Source: Kolteria novifilia
GTDB taxonomy: Bacteria > Planctomycetota > Planctomycetia > Kolteriales > Kolteriaceae
Length of the DNA: 64,000 nucleotides
NCBI GenBank assembly: GCA_007748055.1
Contig: CP036279.1
Location: forward strand, 3,100,001-3,164,000
Reading direction: 5' to 3'
Shown: positions 35,487 to 47,016 of the stretch, one piece after another
Position numbering within the stretch: the stretch's first letter is position 1
Layout: every line of letters starts with the position of its first letter
Translations under genes and position numbers: made by a program
Notes under the pieces: generated by a model
Databases searched by the model: none
The model's input: the letters and a program-made list of their open reading frames with translations, nothing else
Told to the model about the DNA's origin: nothing

Positions 35487-35514
35487 TTGGGCAATGAATG
35501 AACCATTCAACACC

Positions 35515-36588
35515 CTACGGCTTCGACTTGCTCTTCTTCGCGGTCTCGATCACCTTTTCGGGGGGCATGACCCAGTCGGCGATCCAAAGCTCGCTGTTGT
35601 AGTTGCCCGTCTTGTCCTTGCCGCGTTTGCTCGTCCACAGCAACTTCTTCCCATCGGGGCTGAAGACCGGTAGCACGTCCGCGCCCGGCATGTACGTGAC
35701 CCGAGCCATCTCGCCGGTGTCGACGTTCATGAGGTACAGCTCGTAGTTGTAGTGGCCCTGCAAACTCGTCGAGAAGATGATGTGCTTGCCGTCGGGGTGC
35801 CAGTAGGGGCCCCAATTGACTGCGTCGTTGTCGGTGAGCTGCCGCTGATTCGATCCGTCGGCGTCCATCACGAAGAGCTGCAAGTAGTCCGGCTTGCCCG
35901 CCTCGCCGCGGTAGATGATCCGCTTGCCGTCGGGCGAGAAGAACGGTCCGCCGTCGTAGCCCGGGGAATCGGTCAGGCGCACGCGGTTGGAGCCGTCCGC
36001 GTCCATGACGTAGATGTCGCCGTTGCCGTGCTCGAAGGAGCAGAACGCGATCTTTTTGCCGTCGGGGGAGTAGGCACCCTCGGCGTCGTACCCGTTCGTC
36101 TTCGTCAGACGACGCAAGCCGGTCCCATCGGGGTTGGCCTCGAAGATGTCCATGTAGGGGTCGAACGACCACGAATACGACCGCCGTTGCGGCGGGTTCT
36201 TGCGAAGATCTTCGAGTCGTTTGATCTCGTCCGCGGTGACCTGGGTCCGGTTGGGATCGAGGTGGCTTGACGCGAAGAGGACTCTTCCGTTCGTGGGGTG
36301 GAAGTAGCTGCACGTCGTTCGCCCCTCGCCCGTCGAGATAAGCTGGTCGGCGTCGCTGCCCAGTTCGCGCATGTAGATCTGGTAGAACGGATGGTCTCCC
36401 CGGACCGACTGATAGATGATCTTCGACGAATCGGGCGAAAAGTAGCCCTCGCCGTTTTTCCCGTCGTCGGTGAGTTGCCGCGGATTGGCCAGGAACCGCT
36501 GTTCGAGCTTGGCGGCTTTCACGGGATCCATCATCGATGGCGGGCCAGGGGGGGCGGCGAGCACGGCCATCGTCAGCATTTCAAGCAT
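35515..36588 (-). CDS. TolB-like PD40 beta-propeller protein
   Basis: 357 residues from the ATG at 36588 (a TTG lies just before it; GGAGGT is upstream). A short hydrophobic N-terminus (MLEMLTMAVLAAPPG) may be a weak export signal. At least five PD40/WD40-like repeats are visible, for example YFSPDSSKIIYQS, AYSPDGKKIAFCS, FFSPDGKRIIYRG, YWHPDGKHIIFST and VFSPDGKKLLWTS, each followed by DADGSN..RLTD-type turns. It is a TolB-like beta-propeller, probably periplasmic and protein-binding. No Tol/Pal genes are nearby, so the specific partner is unknown. Confidence 0.85.
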   Translation of the reverse strand: MLEMLTMAVLAAPPGPPSMMDPVKAAKLEQRFLANPRQLTDDGKNGEGYFSPDSSKIIYQSVRGDHPFYQIYMRELGSDADQLISTGEGRTTCSYFHPTNGRVLFASSHLDPNRTQVTADEIKRLEDLRKNPPQRRSYSWSFDPYMDIFEANPDGTGLRRLTKTNGYDAEGAYSPDGKKIAFCSFEHGNGDIYVMDADGSNRVRLTDSPGYDGGPFFSPDGKRIIYRGEAGKPDYLQLFVMDADGSNQRQLTDNDAVNWGPYWHPDGKHIIFSTSLQGHYNYELYLMNVDTGEMARVTYMPGADVLPVFSPDGKKLLWTSKRGKDKTGNYNSELWIADWVMPPEKVIETAKKSKSKP

Positions 36589-37153
36589 CAAGGCGGGGAC
36601 CTCCCAAGGGGGGATGATGTTTCCCTCACGCGGGGGAATCGTGAGGGGAACTCTTCCCCCTCACGCCGTCACGTCGACGATTTCCCTTCGCGCGGGGCGT
36701 ACCTACTCCCCAAGGATATGCGGGCAGGGACCGTCGCGGCAACTGTCGCCTTGGGTTCCTGGACCCGGGACGGGATCTTCCCGGAATCCGAGCGAGGCGC
36801 GCATTTTCATCGTGAACGTCTTTCCAGGGGAATCCTGACACTGGGGCCGTTCCCATCGGGACGTCGACGACTTGGTCGAATTGTCGATCACACGATCAGC
36901 GAGTCGATGTGTATCGGTTCTGAACTGACTGGCTATTCACGGGTCACTTCGATTCAGAGAACGACGTGAGGGGTTGAATCGTCATGGCCGTGAGACAAGT
37001 TCACTCGAGTCCGCACCACGAGCCACGTTCAGGGACTCGCCTCGGCACCTGGGGCCGGGAGGGGGAACGCGATGAACTTGCCTTTCCTTCGCGGAGTCCC
37101 TCCGCCGGTCCTGAGACCGAGCGCCGGCGTCTCCGCAACCGCTCACGGAGCCG
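36589..37153. other. Intergenic region upstream of the PD40 gene
   Basis: 565 bases without a supported gene. The stretch 36589-36660 has purine-rich imperfect repeats of GGGGGATGATGTTTCCCTCA-type text. No clear promoter pair or terminator is visible. Confidence 0.3.
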
Positions 37154-37255
37154 TCAGATGGCTCCATGAAGGGCGAGGATCACGAAGAAGGTCGCCAAGC
37201 TCGAGATGACGACAACCAACTTTCCCGTGACTTCTTCTTCTTTCTGAGCGTACAT
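37154..37255 (-). CDS. 33-residue single-span membrane peptide downstream of csrA
   Basis: A short gene that a length cut-off would miss. ATG at 37255 and TGA at 37154-37156 give 33 residues: a charged N-terminus (MYAQKEEEVTGK) and then one hydrophobic helix (LVVVISSLATFFVILAL) ending HGAI. AAGGAG lies 7-8 bases upstream of the ATG, as strong a ribosome site as that of csrA. It starts 56 bases after the csrA stop on the same strand, so the two probably share an mRNA. The peptide should insert in the inner membrane with the acidic end in the cytoplasm or periplasm. No known family is recognised. Confidence 0.7.
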   Translation of the reverse strand: MYAQKEEEVTGKLVVVISSLATFFVILALHGAI

Positions 37256-37311
37256 GGTCAAACTCCTTCTTGTCGTTGAAGATTCCATCTTCTCATGAGT
37301 GGGTCAGCGTT

Positions 37312-37503
37312 TCAGTTGACCGACGGCTCCATGCGCGAGGGGGACCAACGGTAGCGGTTGGCGATCTCCTCGCGGAGAATCTCGACCTCGCGAGGGGCTT
37401 CGATGCCGATCCGAACGCCACCGGTTTCCAGTCGCACCACTTGGACGGAGATGTTCTTACCGATGAGAATCCGTTCGCCTTCTTTGCGGGTGAGCACGAG
37501 CAT
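37312..37503 (-). CDS. csrA: Carbon storage regulator CsrA
   Basis: 63 residues: MLVLTRKEGERILIG at the N-terminus, VQVVRLETGGVRIGIEAPREVEILREEI as the core; the conserved Arg residues of the RNA-binding surface are in place. CsrA binds GGA-containing leaders of mRNAs to block or stimulate translation. AAGGAG precedes the ATG by 6 bases. In many bacteria csrA lies with flagellar genes and fliW; here there is no fliW or flagellar gene in view, and a small membrane peptide gene follows. Confidence 0.95.
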   Translation of the reverse strand: MLVLTRKEGERILIGKNISVQVVRLETGGVRIGIEAPREVEILREEIANRYRWSPSRMEPSVN

Positions 37504-38231
37504 GTTGAACTCCTTTTCGTTCCTGTTGCGTGTTGTTGTCACGCCCAACAACAGGAGCAACCACCGTGCCAAAGTCAGATTCCTCGCCAAAAGAGCCGTT
37601 TCTTGCGGTATCGGGGTGTTCACGAGTGCTCTTTGTCTTGACTTGAGGAAAACCCTGCATTCTCGGCGGAAAGATGTTCCAAAATTTGCGATCCAAAGAC
37701 GTGCGATCGACGGTGTCATTCGCGAGTCAGCGTCGAGTCGTTGTACTTATCGTGTCGTCGATCGAGCCTTGAGTGGTGATTCGCGATGATCCAGTAAGAC
37801 TTCACCAAATGCTCGTAGCGTCCACCGCTAGAGCTTCCGCAACCGTCAAAGTCACGCGACGATCCCCAGAGTTGTTCCTTCCTGCATTCGGTGCTCCCCC
37901 TTGTCCAAGGGGGAGATAGAGGGGGGCTGTTCTCGTCACCGGCATTCCCCGGTTGCTCCTTCCCGCGATGTCCGGGTAGCCCCGGTTGCTTCGCTACCGG
38001 GGCGGCGCAGCCGCTAGAGGTCACGGATGACGCGATCGTTCGATGAGCGATGGTGAATCCTGTTCGGGGTCTCTTGTACGCCGCGCGTACCCAGATTGAC
38101 GAGCAATCTGGGCCACCCTTCCTCGGAGGAGAACGTCCGTTGCGACGAGGAAGGTGCGACGCACGCTCCAGCTTCAAGCTGGACCTTCGCCCGTTGGTTG
38201 CAGCTTAAGGACAATGCGGCACGTCAAACCC
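37504..38231. repeat. Repeat-rich intergenic region between csrA and an unknown gene
   Basis: No gene is supported. It holds two perfect hairpins: stem CTCCCCCTTG / CAAGGGGGAG at 37894-37915, a dispersed repeat of this genome, and stem GCCCCGGT / ACCGGGGC at 37979-37986 and 37996-38003 with a 9-base loop. Further right, 38165-38181 contains the palindrome CCAGCTTCAAGCTGG, which might end the transcript of the minus-strand gene at 38232. The csrA promoter should lie near 37504-37720, a region that is AT-richer than average. Confidence 0.55.
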
Positions 38232-38951
38232 TCACAGCGCCACCTCTTCGTCCTGGGTCTTGATCGTCGTGTCGGCGGGGGCCCCGAGTTTCGGCAACTC
38301 CTTGCGGAGCATCGCGACCGCCTCGCTCCGCTTCTCGGACTCGAGGAAGATACTAACGCCGGTGATCTCGACGTCCGCGTCCTCGATCGCCAACCGCGGC
38401 GCACCGCCGGTGAGGGTTCCCAACCCCGTCGCTTGGAGTCTTGACTCGATCGGGACCAGGTACTTGTCGGCGCATTCCAACGGCTCGATCGCTTCGGGAA
38501 GATGAATCGCGATCGTCTTCTCCGTGAACTCGATCTCCGCATCGTGCGATTCAAAGGTGAAGTCGGCAGCCATGTCGCAACCATCGACTACCCAGGCCTC
38601 GAACCGGCAGTCCTCGTACGCCCCCATGCCGCAGAAGCACCCGACCAACTCCAGGATCGACTCGAGATCGAACTCGACATCAACCGAGGTGCCTTCGAGA
38701 AAAATCTCGTCATCCTCCTCGACGATCTCCGTCCCGTCCTCCGGGACCTCCTCGGCGATCCGAGCCTTGAGCGCCTGGGCCTTCTCGCGCGAGGGGCAGG
38801 TGAAGACGTATTTGATGGCGCTCTCCGAGTATTCCTCGACCCCCGCGTTCAGGAATCGATTGAACTCGGTGGGGGTCGATTGGACCTGGAAAAGGAAGTT
38901 TTCGAGCAACTCCCGGCTGATGTGCTCGTAAAGTTTGTGCACTTCGGACAT
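38232..38951 (-). CDS. Acidic protein of unknown function
   Basis: 239 residues from MSEVHKLYEHISRELLEN; GGGGAGG precedes the ATG at 38951. It is strongly acidic, with runs such as EEVPEDGTEIVEEDDE. The first ~90 residues resemble small alpha/beta regulators (the FTCPSREKAQALKARIAEEV strand-helix-strand is reminiscent of RraB-type folds), but the match is too weak to name. A later segment has CFCGMGAYEDCRFEAWVVDGC. No signal peptide or membrane helix is present, so it is probably cytoplasmic. Upstream, about 100 bases away on the same strand, is a GNAT gene. Confidence 0.6.
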   Translation of the reverse strand: MSEVHKLYEHISRELLENFLFQVQSTPTEFNRFLNAGVEEYSESAIKYVFTCPSREKAQALKARIAEEVPEDGTEIVEEDDEIFLEGTSVDVEFDLESILELVGCFCGMGAYEDCRFEAWVVDGCDMAADFTFESHDAEIEFTEKTIAIHLPEAIEPLECADKYLVPIESRLQATGLGTLTGGAPRLAIEDADVEITGVSIFLESEKRSEAVAMLRKELPKLGAPADTTIKTQDEEVAL

Positions 38952-39046
38952 CGCTTGCCTCCCCGACGAGTGACGGTATTGAATTCGGTGAATCATCGCG
39001 GCCGTGAACGCAGTATAGGAGGTGATGCCTGAAAGCGACGATGGCC

Positions 39047-39550
39047 TCAACCACTTGGGGAGGTGTGCTCCGCCGAGGCTGGGGTCAATGCGAGCTGTTT
39101 CTCCATCACGAAGTTCGTCAACGCGACCTCGCGGATGATCACTTCCTGCTGACGCAGGACGCGATAGCCCTTCGCCGCGAAGAAGGGGCGAGCGGTGATG
39201 CTGACGTCGACGAGGAGGCGCTGGAGGCCCGCGTCACGGGCGGCTTGTTCGAGGGCGGCGAGGATCTGGGAGCCGACGCCACGGCGCTGGTAGGTATTGC
39301 GGCAGTAGAAACAGTCGATGTACCCGTCCGGCTTGAGCTCTCCGAAGCCCGCGATCACGCCCTCGTCGTCGGCGACGAAGGTCGTCCGTGCCGACAGACG
39401 CTCCCGCCACCGATCCGCGGGAGGCAGGTGCGGCGACCAGGCGAGGCGTTGCTCTTCGGTGTAGTCGCTCGCGTTGACGGTGTGGATCGTCGTGTGGAAG
39501 ATCTCGCAGATCTGCTCGACGTCCGCGTCCTCGACTAGGCGGATGATCAT
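39047..39550 (-). CDS. GNAT family N-acetyltransferase
   Basis: 167 residues. The acetyl-CoA-binding motif is YQRRGVGSQILAALEQAA, preceded by GELKPDGYIDCFYCRNTY and followed by DVSITARPFFAAKGY, which is typical of YafP-like GNATs. MIIRLVEDADVEQICEIF is the usual N-terminus. The substrate is unknown. It starts at 39550, and the next minus-strand gene begins 95 bases after its stop. Confidence 0.88.
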   Translation of the reverse strand: MIIRLVEDADVEQICEIFHTTIHTVNASDYTEEQRLAWSPHLPPADRWRERLSARTTFVADDEGVIAGFGELKPDGYIDCFYCRNTYQRRGVGSQILAALEQAARDAGLQRLLVDVSITARPFFAAKGYRVLRQQEVIIREVALTNFVMEKQLALTPASAEHTSPSG

Positions 39551-39780
39551 GACGACACGAACGATCCTTCGCTCACTTCGTGGACTTGCGGGATTCCATA
39601 GTCACACGAGCGTGACCCCAGGCACTGAGCGTTGTCGCTGGCTGACAAGCGGCTCGGGTGCGATGCCCACGTCTTCATGGGCATGTGGCGTGGGCTTGGT
39701 ACTCGGCAATATGTTCACCCCGTCAGGATGCCCGCTAAATGCCCACGGACAGAGAAGCGAACGAATGCGTTCGCGCCGGC
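39551..39780. repeat. Spacer with a degenerate dispersed hairpin
   Basis: Contains ATGCCCACGTCTTCATGGGCAT around 39661-39682 (stem ATGCCCA / TGGGCAT), a relative of the CATGCCCACG hairpin family seen at 35355 and 57918. It lies between the planctomycete cytochrome gene and a GNAT gene, both on the minus strand. No coding function. Confidence 0.5.
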
Positions 39781-41376
39781 TCACTTCTTGTGCTGGCCGG
39801 CGGCCCATTGGACCCAGCCGCGAGCGAGTTGTTGCGGGTTGCCGAGATTCCGTTCCATGGCGCCGCCGCAGTCGCCGGAACGACAGAAGTCCTTGAGGAA
39901 GGCGACGGTCTTCTTGGGCTCGTTGTCCATCGCGTATTGGATGAAGCTCGTCGCCATTGGAGCGGCCTCGACCCACGGCAATTTCTTCCCGAAGACGTCC
40001 AGCAATGATCGCTGCTGCCACGCGAGTTCGTTGGCTTTCCGCATCTCATCGCGGAGTCCGAGTGAGCTGGGATCGAACTGTCGGGCCATGTAGCGGGAGA
40101 AGCCGTAAACCGCCCAATCGTCGATCTTTCCGGTTGGCTGCCAGCGGAGAAACGCCGACGTCACGTGCTCGGTCACCGATCCATCGAGCCCGACGCCCGT
40201 CTCCTCGGCCGGGTAGGTCGCGACGTACTGGTGCTTGGGCTCGTTGCGTGCATGCCCGGTGATGTTGTCGGCGGGATCGAACTCGTCGACCTGGCGGCTG
40301 AAGGAGAGATACCCGGCGCGACTCGTCAGCACGTTGACGCCGAGACGGCCCTTCCACACCGGCTTGTCCTTCGGCATGCCGAACATCTGCACCAGTTTCT
40401 CGATGACCGCATCGGTCAGGACGCCGACATACTCGGCGTCACCTGGGCTCAGTGGTGTCTGGATGATGGCGTTGGTGCTGACGTACTTGTTGACATCCTC
40501 ATCGCCAAAGACAATGCGGACCTGGCGATCGGATTCGGCCTCGTGGAGCGTTTCGAGTTCCTTTTGAGGCAACTTGGCGTAATACTGCTTCCGCTGCGTG
40601 TCGAAGTCGACCATGTAGGTCGCGATCTCGGCGCGTTCGCGTCCCTTGGGGCCGTCGTATTTCGCGCCTTGCTCGACCCACTTGGTCCAGATCTCAAGCC
40701 AGCGATCGGGGAAGTCGACGTTGCCGCGCGGCATCCGAGGCTCCTCTTTCCCGGTGACGAGATCGAGAAGGTGGCTGTCGCCCGGTTTGCCGGGGGTGAT
40801 GTACTGGCGGAACGAGGCGAAGTTGGTGGCGTCGAAGTCGCCCGATTGGCGTCTGGCGTTGTGGCAGCGGCCGCAAGCCCCCATCACGATCGGCGCGACA
40901 TCCTTCTTGAAGCTGACGTTGTTGAGATCGACCGGGATGTCGTCGTACTGGCCTTCACCCGCCATCATTCCCATGCCTTTGCGGCCCATCGACATGATTC
41001 GTTCGGCGGCTTCCTTGCGGGCCATCTCTTTGGCGGCTCGTTCCGCCGAGATCTTTAGCGCGTTGGTCAGCAAGCCGTCGACGTTCTCGTTGAGTTCGAC
41101 GATCATCGGGTCATCACGCTCAACGTCGGCGTCCCAGGTGAACTCCTCGATGCGATTTTTGAGCTCGGTCACGCTTGAGCGGATGTGATCGGGCTCGTAG
41201 CGGGTCGCCCGGCGGTTGATCGTGTCGATGTGATCCCGAATCTCCTTGAGTTCCTGCTGGAGAATGGGATGCAGTTCCTCGGCCGACGCCGGTCCGGTCA
41301 GTCCCCAGAGTACCGCTCCGGCCGCCAACAGGGGCAGGGCCGAACTCGTCCATCCTCGGGTCGGGATCTTCCGCAT
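39781..41376 (-). CDS. Secreted planctomycete cytochrome c domain protein
   Basis: 531 residues from MRKIPTRGWTSSALPLL, with AGAGGAC before the ATG at 41376; a signal peptide ends near ASA. The first ~150 residues are helical and charged. The heme-binding motif CGRCHN at about residue 181 and the following SGDFDATNF, GKPGDSHLLDLVTG and PRMPRGNVDFPD match the planctomycete cytochrome c (PSCyt1-like) domain. The C-terminal half is not recognised; it has a lone CRSGDC pair near the end. Exported and probably heme-bearing, it may take part in planctomycete extracytoplasmic redox chemistry. The in-frame extension to 41490 lacks a family match. Confidence 0.85.
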   Translation of the reverse strand: MRKIPTRGWTSSALPLLAAGAVLWGLTGPASAEELHPILQQELKEIRDHIDTINRRATRYEPDHIRSSVTELKNRIEEFTWDADVERDDPMIVELNENVDGLLTNALKISAERAAKEMARKEAAERIMSMGRKGMGMMAGEGQYDDIPVDLNNVSFKKDVAPIVMGACGRCHNARRQSGDFDATNFASFRQYITPGKPGDSHLLDLVTGKEEPRMPRGNVDFPDRWLEIWTKWVEQGAKYDGPKGRERAEIATYMVDFDTQRKQYYAKLPQKELETLHEAESDRQVRIVFGDEDVNKYVSTNAIIQTPLSPGDAEYVGVLTDAVIEKLVQMFGMPKDKPVWKGRLGVNVLTSRAGYLSFSRQVDEFDPADNITGHARNEPKHQYVATYPAEETGVGLDGSVTEHVTSAFLRWQPTGKIDDWAVYGFSRYMARQFDPSSLGLRDEMRKANELAWQQRSLLDVFGKKLPWVEAAPMATSFIQYAMDNEPKKTVAFLKDFCRSGDCGGAMERNLGNPQQLARGWVQWAAGQHKK

Positions 41377-41730
41377 GATGTCCTCTGGTTTCGCAAGTAG
41401 GCGCACAATCACCCTGTACGGTCTTAGACGTCCCTGGCGGGCAAAAAGTTCCCGGCCGCCGCGGGGCCGATCGAGGACCTTTTTTGCCAAAAGACGTCCA
41501 GAATCGCCGATTCCCTATCCTATCTAGCCTGAAGTCGACGAGAAAGGGCGATTTCTCGCGCCAAAGCCCCCTCGACGCGACGCCCCGGTTTGCCGGGCCG
41601 CGAGTGGTTCCCTATCCAATCGAATTGGGAATCGTTCCCCGAACAACGACGCAAACAACGGTGTCCAAAGGACCATGGGGCGAAACGTCGACGCTCCGAC
41701 CTCCGATGGAATGGAACCGCGGGTTGACCC
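41377..41730. other. Divergent intergenic region upstream of leuS
   Basis: 354 bases between the divergent cytochrome gene and leuS. No T-box-like element or leader peptide with Leu codons is evident. The segment 41478-41530 is relatively AT-rich (TTTTTTGCCAAAAGACG), a plausible promoter area. No reading frame is convincing. Confidence 0.35.
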
Positions 41731-44526
<2,796 letters not shown>

Positions 44527-44764
44527 CGCGTCGATGGCATGATTGTTCTGGGTGCCATGCCCATGCATTCAAGCGTGGGCATGCATTGGAAAGACTTCCG
44601 AACGCTCAAGGTGTTCGGTCCAATTGCTCCCCCTTGTCCAAGGTGTTCGGTCCGATTGCTCCCCCTTGTCCAAGGGGGAGATAGAGGGGGGCTCCGTTCG
44701 CGGATTCAACGTCCAACAAATGGTGGTACGATTCGGCTGATCACGGCACTCGGAGTCACGTCCG
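44527..44764. repeat. Repeat cluster downstream of leuS
   Basis: Three elements lie in 238 bases. A hairpin with ATGCCCA / TGGGCAT arms at 44555-44579 belongs to the CATGCCCACG family. A 32-base unit beginning CAAGGTGTTCGGTCC is repeated in tandem at 44607-44638 and 44639-44670 with one substitution. The second copy ends in the perfect stem CTCCCCCTTG / CAAGGGGGAG (44659-44680), followed by ATAGAGGGGGG. The last is identical to hairpins at 37894, 53229 and 54716. Confidence 0.8.
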
Positions 44765-45613
44765 TTGAATGCTTCATTTCTCATTCTCTTCGTTTTCCTC
44801 TTCTTCGGCGCCTTCGCCATCGCCGACGACTCCTTGCCCCGACCCCAAACGCCCGCTCGTCGGCTGTTGCACTCGAAACGCCCCCTCCTGATCGCCCATC
44901 GGGGTAATAGCAGCCGAGCACCGGAGAACACCCTCCCCGCGTTCCGATCGGCGCTGGAGGTCGGCGTCGACATGGTCGAGCTCGACTATCACCACTCGGC
45001 CGACGGCGTTCCCTTTTGCTTTCACGACAAGGACCTCAAGCGGACCACCAACGCGAAGGACATCCTCGGCCAGGGAGATCTCGAGATCGCCGAGACCTCC
45101 ACAAGGAACCTCCTGCGGCTCGACGGCGGCCGTTGGTACTCCTCCGATTTTGCCGGGACCGCGGTGCCGACGCTTGCCGAATCGCTCGACACGATCCAGC
45201 CAGGCGCGATGACGCTCATCGAACGCAAGGCGGGCGATGCGGCCACTCTCGTCGATCTGCTGCGACAGAAGAAGCTCACCGGCGACGTGATCGTGCAAGC
45301 GTTTGACTGGGACTACCTCGCCGATGTCCGTCGACTGTCACCGGAGACGGTGGTGGTCTGTCTCGGGAAAGAGGCCATTGACGAGCGGACGTTCGCGCTG
45401 GTCGCCGCGACCGGTGCCGAAGGGATCGGTTGGCGCGCCCGCGACCTAACCGCATCGGCCATTGACGCCGCTCATGCCAAAGGTCTTCGGGTCTTCGCGT
45501 GGACGGTCGACGATCCGGCCGAGGCGACGCGACTCTTGGACGCCGGACTCGATGGGTTGATCACCAACCGTCCCGCGGAGCTCCGTGAATTGGTCGCGAA
45601 GGATCGGGAGTGA
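44765..45613 (+). CDS. Exported glycerophosphodiester phosphodiesterase
   Basis: 282 residues. It starts at a TTG (44765, CGGAG upstream), since no ATG is in frame and the signal peptide (SFLILFVFLFFGAFAIA) begins right there. Family motifs are LIAHRGNSSRAPENTLPAF, DMVELDYHHSADGVPFCFHD, and the C-terminal RVFAWTVDDPAEATRLLDAG with GLITNRP. These residues coordinate the metal and bind glycerol phosphate. The enzyme hydrolyses glycerophosphodiesters to an alcohol and glycerol-3-phosphate outside the cytoplasm. Confidence 0.9.
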   Translation: MNASFLILFVFLFFGAFAIADDSLPRPQTPARRLLHSKRPLLIAHRGNSSRAPENTLPAFRSALEVGVDMVELDYHHSADGVPFCFHDKDLKRTTNAKDILGQGDLEIAETSTRNLLRLDGGRWYSSDFAGTAVPTLAESLDTIQPGAMTLIERKAGDAATLVDLLRQKKLTGDVIVQAFDWDYLADVRRLSPETVVVCLGKEAIDERTFALVAATGAEGIGWRARDLTASAIDAAHAKGLRVFAWTVDDPAEATRLLDAGLDGLITNRPAELRELVAKDRE

Positions 45614-45724
45614 TCGTTGCTGCTCGTTCGATTGGGCATGGCACCCAAGAGAGGGTGTATCCACGCGATCGGTCGGAACAGTGGGTAGCCGCGAGGCGGC
45701 CGCGTAGAGCCTGGCACGTGAGTG
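45614..45724. other. Spacer with a fragment of a dispersed repeat
   Basis: GGGCATGGCACCCAAGAG (45637-45654) repeats part of the text at 35464-35482 and 57938-57956. Nothing else is recognised before the transposon end at 45725. Confidence 0.5.
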
Positions 45725-45956
45725 CTGTCATTTATACACATCTTTTGGTTGAGCCTTCTCGAAGGCTTGCCAGGCGATCGCGAAGTCAAGCATGCGGCGT
45801 AGGCCCCTCCAGATGGTTTCCGGTCCTGGAGGGGGTTCGCTGGGGCGGTTGTTATAGCCGCCCAGTTCCGCGATCAGTTTCATGAATTCACTCAGTCGTG
45901 GGGGACGTTTAGGTGGGGTTGTCTTCTTCACGATCCGCCACGTCGGTTCCCATTCC
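45725..45956 (-). pseudogene. C-terminal remnant of a Tn5/IS50-like (IS4 group) transposase with its terminal repeat
   Basis: The minus-strand frame ending at 45728 reads VTEWEPTWRIVKKTTPPKR, then LIAELGGYNNR, PGPETIWRGLRRMLDFAIA and the stop. This is the C-terminal pattern of Tn5-type transposases (LA.LGG...R..DGEPG..T.W.G..R). The remaining ~400 N-terminal residues are absent: the frame is cut at 45957 by an IS66 end. The end of the element is CTGTCATTTATACACATCT (45725-45743), matching 17 of 19 bases of the known Tn5 mosaic end and overlapping the stop codon as in IS50. It is a dead remnant. Confidence 0.75.
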
Positions 45957-47016
45957 GTAACTGTTAACCCGCTTCGCTGATCGGAAGGGGGAGCGGTTGG
46001 TTTGGCACGTGGGAGGTGACGGCGTCGAGGGCGTAGCGGAAGTAGTTCAGGCCATTCTTCTGGCAGGTGCGGACGATCGTCTTGGCCACGGCGAAGGCGT
46101 CGGCGCTCCACGCGGCGCGGTTGACGCCACCGTCGGAGCGCGCGGCGGCGACACTGCGGATGTCGCGTTTGGCCAAGTTGTTCTCGGCGGGAACGGCGGG
46201 ATCGTCGAGGAAGGTCAGCAGTTCCTCCTTGTGGCGGCGCAGCCGATCGTAGATCCGTTGGCAGTCGGGGTCGCTCGAGGAACGCCACCAACGTGCATCG
46301 AACCGTTCGCGGATCTGATCGGATTCGGACGCGAATTCATCGGGCGATAACTCCTCGCGTCGGCGTGCCAGGGTGATGGCATCTTGGAAGAGGTCGATCA
46401 GCGGCTGAATGTTCTTGGCGACCAGCCGGGCGGGGAGTTCCTCGCGAAGCTTCGCCAAGTCTCGCAGAAGATGAGTCAGGCAGCGTTGTTTTGTCGCCTC
46501 GAGCCTGTGGTAGGCGGCGTAGAAGTCGGTGACCAAGACTCCCGGCAGCGACGAGTCTCGGGCTTTGGTTCGGGGATGTCGGTCACGAACCGTTCGTCGC
46601 ACTCGCCAGTCGCTTCGAGTTCGCCGCCGCAAAGAGGGCACGAGTCGAGTTCGACTTCGTGAACGATGGCGTTCTCGGTGTCGGGAGGATCGGGACGGGT
46701 CGTTCCGCCATGACGGCGAAACTCCTTGCGGCGCCGGTCCGGCTTGTTTTGGGGTCGTTTGGGAGTATTCGCTTTGGGACGATACCGCTTGCCCCGACGC
46801 GCCAGCTCGGCCTCGAGTTCCCGATTGCGCTCGGTCAGCTCGCGGTTGCGTTCGGTCAGTTCACAGTTGTGCTCGGTCAGTTCACGGTTGCGAGTCATCC
46901 ACTCGGCAACGAGCTTTTCCAGCGTTTCGATTCGTCGGCGCAGTTCCTCGCGGTCGTCCATCATGCCCAAAGATTGACACGCGTCCCCAAACGGGCCAAT
47001 CCGGCTCAACAGTTAC
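45957..47016 (-). mobile_element. IS66-type element A, internally deleted
   Basis: Bounded by inverted ends GTAACTGTTAACCCG (45957 onward) and, in reverse complement, GTAACTGTTGAGCCGG (ending at 47016). The size is 1060 bases, compared with about 1.5-2.5 kb for intact IS66 types. It carries only tnpC remnants. No 8-bp target duplication is visible (CCCATTCC on the left, CTTCCGGT on the right), so flanking DNA has been rearranged. A second copy is at 52276-53155. Confidence 0.75.
45964..46964 (-). pseudogene. IS66 transposase TnpC with internal deletion and frameshift
   Basis: The N-terminal part (46964 down to about 46550) has a coiled coil of repeated RELTERN units, the linker KANTPKRPQNKPDR and a zinc-binding CPLCGGELEA. 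The frame is then lost just after PEPKPETR. The C-terminal part, in another frame, resumes at PGVLVTDFYAAYHRLEA and includes the IS66 C-terminal catalytic region (AENNLAKRDIRSVAAARSDG). About 150 residues that normally lie between, including the first catalytic Asp, are missing. The protein cannot be functional. The second copy has the same junction. Confidence 0.8.

Noticed and set aside
35262-35673. Short coding frames through the tandem repeat on both strands
   Set aside because: They exist only because the repeat length is a multiple of three; no ribosome site or protein-like composition.
37720-38177. 153-codon minus-strand gene
   Set aside because: It reads through two hairpin repeats and has no ribosome site or protein pattern.
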